Position numbers and translations under genes: made by a program
Notes under the pieces: model-generated
Seen by the model: only the letters and a program-made list of their open reading frames with translations
Database searches by the model: none
Told to the model about the DNA's origin: nothing
NCBI GenBank assembly: GCA_029721515.1
Contig: CM056565.1
Span: 7,504,742 to 7,568,741, forward strand
Origin: Synanceia verrucosa
Lineage: Eukaryota; Chordata; Actinopteri; Perciformes; Synanceiidae
Reading direction: 5' to 3'
DNA: 64,000 bases
Part shown: positions 13,256-24,844 of the stretch, piece by piece
How the letters are laid out: each line of letters starts with the position of its first letter
Position numbering within the stretch: the first letter of the stretch is position 1

Positions 13256-13639
13256 TGCGCATAAACATAATAGAGGACTTTCTGAAACATACTGTATAAA
13301 GAATATTCCACACAGTAAATGCTACGCTAGGTTCTCTGTGTACTTTACTGTAAATCACTACATATTTGCACTAAAATAACGTTTATGTATCATTACTTAG
13401 GATAACGCCTCACACTTTAATAGTATTTCACAATAAAACTTCCTATATCTACAAAATAATGATAAAAAGTATAAATTAGAGGCCTCAGTGAAGCTTAGAT
13501 CACCTTTGAATTACTTGCATGCATCATCACCTTTTAAAGTTCATGCTTGTTTTGTGAACCTGCAGTTCAAACTCCATGAGAAGAGGCTGTTTAAAGGTGG
13601 ACACTGAGCAGTGCTGAAGTGTGTGGAGGGACAATTCAA

Positions 13640-14375
13640 GGTCTAACTCAGAGAGGCAAAGGAGTCCCACAGCTGAGCAACAGCAACACAACAGAGGTCT
13701 GGGATGGGATGACAACATCGCAAGGTGCAACAAGAAGATCTCCAGCTCAGCAGGGGGATGTGGTGAGAGCAAACCAATTCAACCATTTCTACAACAGGTT
13801 TAGTCCTCCTCTTGCTGCCACAGCCATCACAACTGCTACGTAGGGCTCACTCTCACCTGGATGTAGGGAGTGGCACTGTGAGGATCATGTTCTTTGATTT
13901 CTCCGGCACCTTCAACATGATCCAGCCTCTTCTGGCTGGCAGATATGGGGGTGGAATCACACTTGGTGACCTGGATCACAGACTACCTCATGAGGAGACC
14001 ACAGTATATCAGACTGAAAGAGTGCTCCTCAGAGACTGTGGTCTGCAGCACTGGTTCACCACAGTGGACTGTTTTCTGTCCTGTCATGTTCACTCTATAC
14101 AGATCAGACTTCTAATACAACTCTTGCGTCATGACACATGCAGGAATACTCTGACAACATTGGGTGGACAGGAGGGAGAGTACAGAAGCCTGGTGGAGGA
14201 CTGACATCCTGAGTGGACTCTACTTCCTGAGGAGGCTGGGGTCTTTTAACATCTGCCAGAATCTGCTACTGATGTTTCACCAGTCTGTCATAGCCAGCAT
14301 CCTCTTCTGTGCTGTGATGTGCTGGGGAGGCAGCATCAAGAGGAGGGATGCCACTGACAGACTGAGGAAATCCAT
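13640..14375 (+). mobile_element. Degenerate L2/Rex1-like LINE reverse-transcriptase remnant
   Basis: Shattered frames on the + strand match the typical teleost non-LTR reverse transcriptase in order. FFDFSGTFNMIQPLL corresponds to the first Asp block. A VYQTERVLLRDCG region, a TLYTSDF-like stretch and EYRSLVED follow. The C-terminal block reads YFLRRLGSFNICQNLLLMFH, then QSVIASILFCAVMCWGGSI. Several internal deletions and frameshifts remove the catalytic DD region, so the copy is dead. Clade assignment between L2 and Rex1 is by eye only. Confidence 0.8.
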
Positions 14376-14708
14376 CCATCCATCCATTTTTTAGGAAATA
14401 CATTTAAGTGGTCACATTTCCAGGATGAATAGATGGAAAGTACAAGGAAAAGTGGATTTTTGTGAAGATGCTGAACTTTATGGAAAAATTTTCCGCATCA
14501 TGCCAGTATCGTCCCTTTATTTAAAACATGATCATTGGACTGACTGTAGTGCTCAGCCATGACTGTTTCTCTGCAAATATCATGCTCACTACTCCACCTG
14601 GTGGAGCGTTCAGGACTTCCAAAGTACTGAGAGGGTCACAGAGCAGAGGGTCAAGACTCTGGATGAAGTGATTTCAAAGGGCTTCTGTACTACACAGTAT
14701 ACTGTAAG

Positions 14709-14712
<4 letters not shown>

Positions 14713-14787
<75 letters not shown>

Positions 14788-14838
14788 TACAGTATATGTA
14801 TGTATATGTGTATATACAGTATATATATACTGTATATA
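14713..14838. repeat. (TA)n microsatellite with flanking TATAC imperfect repeats
   Basis: An uninterrupted (TA)n run of about 64 bases is followed by imperfect ATACAGTATATGTATG-type repeats to 14838. The region can fold on itself and is expected to be length-polymorphic. Confidence 0.95.
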
Positions 14839-16349
14839 TAAACTTTCAATGGCTTTACTTAAATTTTATTATATCAGATAATTAGTTCAAGACTTGATAA
14901 ATAAACATGATAAATAAAGGTTAACAAACCTTTGATGTGAAATCTGTTTAACACAACAGCTGGACTAAGTAAGAGATGTGCTGGATTGCCATCAAATAGA
15001 TCAATGTTCATTCACCTTTTCCTTACAAACTTTACGTTACTTTACTAAATTTACGTTACTTTACTTTGAATTGTGAAAAATCTTTTCAGTAAATCATTCC
15101 ATATACACTAGCAGAAACACTGCCACATTTATTGGGTGTGTGGTGATGACATCCTCTGTGATGTAACTTATGATGCAACAATACTGTTGTACTGTTAAAT
15201 ATAAATATAAATGTTCAACAATACATCACATGCGAGTAGTTGACCCCTCTAACTTTCCATTGCATTTGCCAAACCGTCACGGCAGTGTGGGTTTGCCATT
15301 GATTGTCGGTAGATCTGTCTGAGCCGTGTTACATTGACGCAGGGAAAGCTGCCGACGGCAATGAAGACGCATTCTGAAAAACATTACAGCAGGGATGACA
15401 GATGTGCTACGTGTATACGCTGCAAAGCTGTGGTTTGTGTTGTCTGATACATTTCTTCATGTATCAGGCAACACAAATGACCAGTTTAATCCACAGTAAC
15501 ATCACAATACCTTGTGATGTGTGATTGTCTTTGTCACTCTATTGGAGTTCAATGTATTTCTCAATAACTCTGAGTTATTAGAATGCTCATTGAACTGACA
15601 TAATAGGGACATCCTGGTCAATAATTTGACACTCTGTGGTTATGTGCATACTGTAGGCAGCACAGTCCCTCTGCTCTGTTCTCATGCTCACAATTATAAA
15701 GGGACAAATGATCTTTGTGATGAACTGGTGAGCTCAGGAGTGATTTTTAATATACTTTTTATATACTGGTTCTTAGCAAAGCCTTTTCACAGGAATATTT
15801 GCATAAACAAAGCATGCCCGGACATTTTCTTACTAGCAAGAATGTATTTTGTGAATATTTAAAACTTAAAAGGTGACATCTGACACCCACCCACCATCAT
15901 GCCTCAAGCTATACAGGCTCACTTCAACAGAGGATCCTGTATAAGCAGAGGAGTGAATGGTTGAATCTTGGTTGTTTTTTGGCTGGTACAGTCAGATCCT
16001 AGCCATTAAGGCATCCATATGTCAGTATGTGCTCAGGGCATCTACACTTGAAATATAATTGAGATGTGCTGACACTCTCTGGAAACTCTAACAGAATGTG
16101 TTATTATTACATTCATGGTCGACATTGTATTAACAGTGCAATGTGCTTTAGTACAGCTCCTTTTGATATTCTTGATACCGTTATACGTGTGTATGGTCCA
16201 TACTAATGTTAATGTACAGTCCTCATTGATCGTCTGTGTGCTGTATTTGAAGTTATACTGTATACTGTATGGGTACAGTGTACCTCATAATCAATTAGCT
16301 GCATGTCACAACTTCCCTGTGTCATCTGACGACACAGGACTATATATTG
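14839..16349. other. Intergenic, upstream of the histidine-repeat gene
   Basis: No gene or clear repeat is recognised. It presumably holds the promoter of the gene starting at 16350. A TATATATT lies at 16341-16348, immediately before the start codon, too close to act as a TATA box for that ATG unless transcription starts downstream of it. Confidence 0.45.
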
Positions 16350-19300
16350 ATGAGTGAGTGTGTGCCTCTCAGTTCAAATAGACGCTGCCGTCTGTGTCAT
16401 TTCTGTGGCTTCTGTCAGGACGTAAGTACAGACTCGGCAAGGTAGAATAGATAATATCTGAATTAACTTCACTGTGTCACTGCTTTCTGAATTACAGTAG
16501 AATGAACGTGCATTAGAAACCTAGAGTTTGTTTTGAAATGTTTCACAGGATTTCTTTTAACTTTACAAAACTGCATTTGGCACAAGGACTTCTGCATGTC
16601 AGTATTTTTGCCTTTTACAGCAGGTAGCACCACATTAAGGAAAAGGATTGGTATTAATACTTTTGTACAGTTGAGTAATAATGTGCATAAAACTGCCAAG
16701 TAGATGTTTTTGTAAACCAGTATAGTTTTTTTAAGTAGTAATTATTGGTCATGTATTATATAAATCACTATGTTTTTACTAATTTACGCAAAAATACAAT
16801 GACTTGAAATTAAAAGTATGACCCTGTTTCTATTTCTGTAAATGGATAGAAAAATAATAGTCACTGCAGACTGAATTGTGAAACATTTCCCCAGGGATCA
16901 ATACTGGATCAGTTTCTGGGACCACTCTCTCGCCAGTTGACGGAGGAATATTTCAGACATTTACATCCTCATCTGGACACCAGAGGTGTCAAAGGTCATA
17001 AATCTGAGATGTGCGACTATCAAGAGAAAGACCACAAGCATAAAAAGGCTGCTCACTCAAAATCTCAGCAGCTGAAGCACCGTCACCAAAACCAAGGCCA
17101 CTGTCAAAGATTCTATCCAGCAGATGACGACGAGTAAGTACTGACATTTTATTGCCTGCCATGTGGAGACTTTGTGCCTAGCTTGTAAATAGACTAAGGT
17201 CACTTTTCTATTTAGTTTTAGTTTTACATATATTGTTAGCCAGCGTCTCTCACATATTTTTCTTTTTAACACAGCACCCATTCAACCACAGAAGACAGCA
17301 TTTTCTGTGACCATCCACATCAATGTGATGATGCAAAGACTCAACATTCTCACTACTACCATCGCAAGCAAAACCATCACCATGTTTCTCCCTTGAGTTC
17401 CTCAAATAGTTCCTCTTCATCCTCATCTTCTTTGTCCTCTTCATCATCATCAACACCCTCCTCCTCCTCCTTTTCTTCCTCCTCTTCAACATCCTCCTCT
17501 TCCTCTAGTCGGTCCTCCAAGACCAGCAGTAGGTGGTCAGATAGAAATCCACTTAAGAAGCCCTATTCACTGTCCTGTACTGACATTTCCAGGAAACACG
17601 AGTACTTTGAAGAAGAGGGAGATGAAACGGCTCCTTTGATAGATAAAAGAGGTTATCAAAACTGGCTCTGTGCCAAAAAGAAAGAGGAGCAAAGCAAGTG
17701 CTCTTCCACTCAGGGTCCACTGAAGAATAAAAAAAGGACAATAAAAGGCTCAGAAAATGATGGAGGTGTCCGCAAAGCCAAGTCAATGGAGGCTCTCACA
17801 AGACCTAAAGAAAGAGAATGGCATGGAAATGAAAATGAAGACGAGCAGGAGAAAAGAAAAGGTGAAGCAAGGAAGAATTTAATGAAGGAAAAAATGAAGT
17901 TTTCTGCCTTTCTTAATGAGATCACTCGGCAGGTGCTCAGCCCAATGAGGCTCACCACACTTGGGGTTACGGATGCTCAAAGACCCTGCAGTCCAGGACA
18001 GGTCTCTGTTAGAACCAGTAAGGGGTGCAGCAGCGCTGAGAAACACAGACAGCAGAGGAGTCGGCATGCCAGTGCAGGCTCAGTTAGCTCCAGCAGGCAC
18101 TCTTCTCGACTTTCTCGTTCAGAATGTCAGCAGCACCGCCACCGTTCTACGGACTCACCCCATCACATGGATCACAGGCCCAGGAGCTGCAATGATATCA
18201 GCTGTTTGAAAAGAAGCCACTCTTGGGCTTCTTCCAAGCGTCGCTCCCATTCACCTTCTTATGAGCACAACCAGCGTCACCGAGGAGACCATCACACTTC
18301 TAGTCATCATCATCACCATGGTGACTTCAGTAGATCACGTTATCTCTGTCACCATGGACACCACCACAGCCCTATCTATCATAATCATGGTGAGCATGAC
18401 AACACATCCCATCACCATCACTATGAACACCATCATCATAAAGACCACTGTAACCCAGAGCACCACCGTGCAACTCTTCATCATCACCATAGCAATTATC
18501 ATAGCCCCTCTCGTCACCATTACCAAGGAGACCACCATGGCCATGCTCATCATCACCACAGAGACCACTACATCACAACTCATCATCGTAAAGGTCACCA
18601 CCCCCCAATACATCACCATGGAGACCATCACAGTTCATGTCACCATCGCCATAGCAACCACCCAGACACTGAACACCCTGTAACACCACATCACCATGGA
18701 CACCAGGGCCTAACCAATGACGATGGAGACCACAACAGTCCAGACAATCAGCATCACCATAGAGACCACCACAGTCCATACCATCGGCATCACCATGGAG
18801 ACTACCACAAAAGTTCCCATCAGCATCACCATGGAGACCATTACAGTCCAGACCATCTACATCGACATGGTGTGCACCACAGTAAATCTCATTGGCATCA
18901 TGTTGACCACTACAGTTCAGACCATCAGCATCACCATGGCAACCACCACGGTCCAGACCATCACCATCTCCATGGAGACCACCATAGTTTAGATCAGCAT
19001 CACCATGGAGCCCACCACAGTGAAGATGAAAATCACCATAGAGACTGCCATAGTCCACACCATCAACATCACCATGGCAACCACCACAGTTCAGGCCATC
19101 AGCATCGCCATGGTGACCACCACAGTTCAGGTCATCAGCATCACCATGGAGACCACCACAATGCAGACCATCAAAATCACCATGGCGACCATCACAGTTC
19201 TGGCCATCAGCATCATCATGGTGATCATCACAGTTCAGGGCATCAGCATCACCACGGTGACCACCACAGTTCAGATTATCACCATCACCATGGAGACCAT

Positions 19301-22300
19301 CACAGTCCACAGCGTCAGCATCACCATGGCGACCACCACAGTCCAGACCAACAGCATCACCATGGAGACCACCACAGTCCGGGCCCTCAGCATTACCACG
19401 GAGACCACCACAGTCCAGACCAGAAGCATCACCACGGAGACCACCACAGTTCAGATAATCAGCATCACCATGGAGACCATGCTAGTCCAGACCATAAGCA
19501 TAATCATGGCGACCACCACAGTCCAAACCAGCAGCATCACTATGGAGACCATACCAGTCCAGACCATCAGCATAACCATGGCGACCACCACAATCCGAAC
19601 CAACAGCATCACCATGGAGACCACCACAGTCCAAACCAACAGCATCACCATGGAGACCACCACAGTTCAGATAATAAGCATCACCATGGAGACCATCACA
19701 GTCCAGACCATCAGCATCACCATGGAGACCACCACAGTCCAGACCATCAGCATCACCATGGTGACCATCACAGTCCAGACCAACAGCATCACCATGGTGA
19801 CCACCACAGTCTGGGCCATCAGCATCACCATGGTGACCATCACAGTCCAGACCAACAGCATCACCATGGTGACCATCACAGTCCAGACCAACAGCATCAC
19901 CATGGTGACCACCACAGTCTGGGCCATCAGCATCACCACGCTGGCAGCACCCCTTCACTTGGACAGCTGGAATCTCTTTCCAGCCAGGCAGATTCACCTA
20001 GGAACGATAGCTGCCCCTTCAGTCTGGATGAGGAACAGACAAGCTTCACTGGCCCATCCTTACATAAAGTATGGCATTTCTTTTGGGACTAAGCTCATAC
20101 TCATTTTTCAAACCCCCTATGACAGCATGTTCACAAAGTAATTATTGGCAAGTCAATAGTTGGTGCGTTACGCATACTTCATTAAGCTGGTTCTGTGATA
20201 TTGTTCCACTCATTTGCTTGCCTATTGATTTGGGCACCAAGTGTGCATGTTGCATTGAACACTAAATTAGTTATTACAGAACAATAGATTGGCTATCATG
20301 CACAATTTCATGGTAATTGAATTGACATTACCAAGTGATGTTTTTTATTCTTCTTTCATTTTTCATATAATTTTTCACTTTATTCTGAATGTTTTTTCTT
20401 GTCAAAGTAATTTTATTTTCTTTCATACAGGAAAGGGAACTGGGTAGAATCAAGTAAGTGTGTGATATCATGCTTTTTGTTTGTTAAATGGTAATAGCCA
20501 TAGTATGAGTGACAACCATGGCCATGCTATTGTACATATAGATTAATTACTTGTGCACTCAGATATTTCTATTATTTCAGATATAAATTTCATAGAAAAC
20601 AGTGATCTGTGTAATTTTAGACCCAATGTGTAAAATGTGACTAATGAGCGTAATAAAGGAACTGATCAATAATTCTAAAATTAATTCATCAGTTACCCAT
20701 GTATATTGTTCTCTCACTCAGTTGTGTATCCACATATCTGATAGGATACTACAGGAGCAGAATGAAGGCCTGCATCAAAGTTTACTGAAGACAGCGGTAA
20801 GGATGGAGTGTTTGGGAGAGGAATTCATGAGTAGCCAAAAGGTTTTGGAGACAGAACTTCAGAGGACATGCATGGAGCTCAGCAGCCTCACAGAGAGGTT
20901 TAAGAGGTAATGAATGCATGGAAAGAAAACACTTTTTGTCCTTCTGGGGAATTTAACTACATAGCTGCATTACTTAACCTTGTACTATACTGTAATATGT
21001 TGTACTATTGTTAAGTCTCTCTCTTTACCTCGTTCTAGACTGCACGACAGCTGCTCCTCCACACAACAGACTAACAGTCTTCTAGAGCAAAGGCTTCAGT
21101 CAGTGGTGAGATTAGAATCACTTTGTTTCTCATGTGTGAACTGGAATTATTAGAAATGGTTGTAGAATGGTTCAGACATGCAGGAGCTACTGAATTATTA
21201 AGGTTGACTGAGCTGTAGAAGTAATTAAAACTCTTAGACGGGGATAATGTGGTACATTCTCGATTTGCTGAGGGTTTAATGTTGACAGCTGAGCTTGTAC
21301 TGTCTGTGTCAGGCTCAGACCATGGAAGGAGAACGTGAGAGGCTGAACCAGCGTATTTCAGCTCTGACACTGCAGCTCGCTGATGCAAAGTTTGCCAACA
21401 GTGTGGAAACGTTCAATGTAAGATCTTTACTTACTTCTCAAAAGGGAACTATTATGCTTTCGTGATTTTCCCTTTTAGTTAGGCTATAGTTACAAAGCCA
21501 GAGGGAGTTATGCTCCCCTAAAGAAACTCTGTTCTTGAACTGCCTGAAATGCCTTGCATTAAGTCCCGCCTTTTCCTCAGTAACATGGTGATGTCACCAA
21601 GTTACACACTTAGTGGCTAGTTAGAGCGGAGCTGGAGTGGAGTATGCAGAGGTTAATTTGGTTTACCAATCAGAACAGTTGGCCAGCTGACCAATCAGAG
21701 CAGATTGGCCTTTTCATGAAGGCAGAGCGGGAGCTCAAACATGAGCATTTCAGAGGATGAAAAGAGTCAGTATGAGAAAAGTTAAGCCTTTCTTTGAATA
21801 GTAAAGCATGCAAACATATTCTTGTAGAAACCCAGAATACAAATGTCAACCTGAAAATGAGCATAATAGGACCTCTTTGACGTCTAGCAGACAGTGACTA
21901 TTGACAAGTAAAACATTTCTGTTTTTGTTTATTCAGATAATTCTTTGCATCCTTTAATCGATAAACTGATCAACCTCTACCTACTGTAGGTGACATCTGT
22001 GCTACACAAAACTGACCTCCATTTTCAGTTAGATGATGCCGTCAGTCCAGTGGTCCCTCCCATCACTCCCCCTCCAGCTCAGTTTATGGATGGCCATAAC
22101 TACGAAAAAGCCAAAGAGGAGCAGGAGCAAACTTTGGGGCCAGTTCCAGAGGAGGAAGAATCTGACTGGTCTGAGATGGGAGACGAGATTCCACGATTCA
22201 TACTGACAGGCTCAAACAGAGGTCAAGTGTGGAGACATCGGGAAGGGGACGTGGACAAAGAGGGAGTTGAAGAATCTTCACACCTAGAGCAGATACCTCA

Positions 22301-22724
22301 CCTCCAGTTCACTATCCACAACGAGAATCTCCCTGATGGCATGACGGGCGAGGGCACCTACAGGATCACTAGTTCAAACTCTGCCATCCTGATCCGATCT
22401 GCTAGCCTGGAGGAAATCCCTCTGGCACGCCACCACATGCAGAAAGAGCTGAGGGGTATGGAGGCCATGCTGGACCTCCATCACCAAGGAGATGAAGCCA
22501 TTGAAGATTTAGACAATAAGATCATTCATCACTGGAGGGCAAGCAATGACAGGGATGCGACTATAGGGAGGCCGATAGAAAGCAGGACCTCAGAGGTGGA
22601 CAGCAGCCTGGCTGGACTGCAGATGCTCAACCACTTCGTATGTGGGCCTGGTGACATAGAGCAAGGGCAGGGCAGGACAGGAGGGATCCCAGAGTTGTTG
22701 AAAGGGGAGCGAACACAGCTGTGA
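16350..22724 (+). CDS. Histidine-repeat protein with BEGAIN/TJAP1-like coiled coil (unnamed)
   Basis: I assembled eight exons in frame: 16350-16421, 16895-17133, 17275-20068, 20431-20453, 20745-20906, 21039-21105, 21313-21417 and 21990-22724 (1398 aa). All junctions are GT/AG with matching phase. In order: an N-terminal exon with C13-x2-C16-x2-C19-x2-C22; a His/Lys-rich segment; a Ser tract at about 143-186; a basic Ser/Arg-rich region with FSAFLNEITRQVLSPMRL; a loose His-rich stretch from about 443; 34 tandem 12-mers at 588-992; a predicted coiled coil at 1036-1154; and an acidic C-terminal region ending in TQL. The coiled coil (LLKTA..., TELQRT-like heptads, LSSLTERFKRLHDSCSSTQQ, then LTLQLADAKF) parallels the BEGAIN/TJAP1 order LEIEL...L..KFRRLQ.SY...QRTNQELEDKL...L.DAK. 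There is no signal peptide or membrane segment. Function is unknown; a junctional or synaptic scaffold is only an inference from the family. The start codon is the only in-frame ATG before the exon 1 donor that I found. Confidence 0.8.
18725..19939 (+). repeat. Coding minisatellite: 34 tandem 36-bp units (12-aa histidine repeats)
   Basis: The consensus unit is GDHHSPDxQHHH. I counted 34 units totalling 405 aa; 31 are exactly 12 residues and three (units 5, 8 and 9) are 11. Early units are degenerate (for example GVHHSKSHWHH, VDHYSSDHQHHH). The last seven or so are almost identical and show higher-order duplication of a DQQ/LGH pair. No frameshift or stop interrupts the array, so the reading frame is under constraint or recently expanded. 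Because the 36-bp unit lacks stops in several frames, long spurious open frames exist on both strands. Confidence 0.97.
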
Positions 22725-24844
22725 CACTGCTCAATGTGTCTGAAATCATAATTTGATTTCTTTATTTATCTATTAGGAAATGTTCAGTGAAGCTCTTCAA
22801 TATAATATAGTAAGCTATAATAGGACATATGATATATAATATATTAACATTTAACTGTAAACTATTTTTATGTACCTTTTGTGTGGTATAAATTGTGGTA
22901 TATTGTGGTAATTGTGGTATAAATACAGATATTGGCATTTCCTTTCCTGCTCTTTCATCTCACCATCCTGTTTGCATGTGTACATTGTGTAAGCCATAAT
23001 TATACATTGTTAAATGCTGTATGCTGAAATTCTTAAGCACAATCTAAGAACATCCTATTTTCCTATTGTAAAATGTAGTCTTAACATGTGCTATATAACA
23101 TGTGTATAAATACAGTCACAAAAAGTATTTGTGCAAAACAAAAAAAAAGTATTTTCCCTGGTTCTCTGATTTTCTCTGGTTCTAACAAGTAAAGCTAAAC
23201 GAAATTCTTGCACCTTTCACAACCTTGTGCAAATGCCTTCCATGTAACATCTAATAAACTAAAGCAACAAACAATACAAAATAATTTGCATTGTCTGATC
23301 AAGTTTCCTTGAAAATGGATAGATGTAGCTAAAGAGGTCTCTGAGTTTAGTTACAAAGTTCTGCTGCAAAGCCAAGGTGGATGACAGACAGAACGACATT
23401 GTTAGAAAGAGGAGATACTTTGCTGAATTTAACTTGCAGGTGTTCTAGGACTGTGAGTCATTTTTTTTTAATGAAAGGCTATATAATGATGGGAGGGGTC
23501 AAGATTAGGGGGCTAATGGCCCCTTAGCCACTTCTTACTACTACTTAACTAAATCTTGCACAGTTGTGATGCTGCTGTTGCAGTGACAAAATACAAGTAT
23601 AAACCCTCACACACAGACTCACAAGGTGAAAACATCAGCATCACCGTCGCTCCTATATAACCAATATTCTTAATGTAGCCTATTGAGTAGTCATTAACTG
23701 TTATCAAACCAAACAGTGATGCCTTGAAGTACATTTTTAGCCACGTTTGCAGTGTGGCTCTGTATGATGGTCGATCACCTTGGGACAACACATTGGTCCA
23801 GATTGAAATATTAACTACTCAATGATGCAATGCAATGAAATTTTGCAGTATTCATGCTGCCCAGAGGATGAACCCCTGACCCTGCTGTCTGGATTCTGCC
23901 CGAAACTCCCTCACTATAAACTCTGCAGACAACCCAAAGTTGTGTTCAGCACAGAGGAACCAAAGAGAGAGCCCCTCTGAGTGCCTCATATTATAAGATA
24001 ATCACTTTCTCATACCAGCTGCCTGACTGAGCAGGACTCAGTCTGACTTTTTTTGACTGACCATATTGCTATTCTACAGACAGAAGTGGGAAGTACATTA
24101 CAGATAATCATAAAGTACATAAGAACAATAATATGGAGTATTTTCATACATTATTAATCCGTGTTCTTTATTTGTCCATTTTCTCATTTTCATCTCAAAT
24201 TTAGTCCAGTTCCTGTGTGCATTTGAGAAGTGTTACACAGTTAATGGCTTATATGATGATATCCATCTCCCTGTCAGGTTCAATTTGTTTTGTCATCCAT
24301 GTGTCCCTCTGCATGAGTGATGTGTGCTGAGCAGACAATGGCCTGGATTCACAGACCACTTTAATAGGATAGGTAGGCATTAGTGGTAAGACGCTCGCTG
24401 CATCCAGGTTTTCCAAATCCAGTGTGCCAAATCCACTGTGTGGCACACTGGATGGTACACAGTGGTCGCTGGAGATAACTGGAATTTTTTCAACACTTTT
24501 TGGGGAGACAAATAAGGTGAACTTTGATGCACGTTGATGCAAACATCTGTTTTATTGGAAACACACTACTTGTGAGGCTCTTTATTCTCCAGGGATTTTG
24601 TACCAACTGCCTTTTGCTCCCAGAAAGCTATTATCTGTTTAGTTGTGCTCACTTTGTTGGTGCTGGTTTACTTTTCAAATTAGTGTTGAATCTCAACTGT
24701 GTCATCTTGATCTCGGAGCCTTCAGAGTCCTGTCTCTGACCTCTCCTTCTTCCTTGCAGACAAAAGCACAGCATCAACCCTCGCTGCCTTGACGCTCTCC
24801 TTCCCCTATTCCCCCGGTAAGACTCGGAGTCCCTCGCTGCAGCC
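22725..24844. other. Intergenic between the histidine-repeat gene and the tetraspanin
   Basis: The 3' untranslated region of the upstream gene probably extends to an AATAAA near 23252. No other gene is recognised. A 13-bp perfect inverted repeat lies at 24417-24453. The last few hundred bases should include the tetraspanin promoter; a TAATCC, the core bound by photoreceptor CRX/OTX factors, occurs near 24155. Confidence 0.45.
24417..24453. repeat. 13-bp perfect inverted repeat, 11-nt loop
   Basis: ATCCAGTGTGCCA at 24417-24429 is the exact reverse complement of TGGCACACTGGAT at 24441-24453. It lies about 400 bp upstream of the tetraspanin start codon. It could be a cruciform or hairpin, a dimeric factor site, or chance. 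Confidence 0.8.

Noticed and set aside
13619..14394. Clustered 60-130 codon open frames between zfpl1 and the histidine-repeat gene
   Set aside because: They match a decayed LINE reverse transcriptase, not a host gene.
18725..19939. CRISPR-like regular repeat array
   Set aside because: Units are contiguous without unique spacers, encode an in-frame peptide repeat, and lie in a spliced eukaryotic gene.
18573..19997. Long - strand open frames (245, 171 and 90 codons) of Gly/Asp/His/Leu or Met/Val repeats
   Set aside because: Antisense shadows of the same minisatellite; no independent splice or start evidence.
19005..20141. 378-codon open frame on the + strand rich in Thr/Met/Ile, overlapping the histidine repeat
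   Set aside because: It is the off-frame reading of the 36-bp repeat, which has no stop in that phase. It lacks its own start context, and the histidine frame is supported by in-phase splice junctions.
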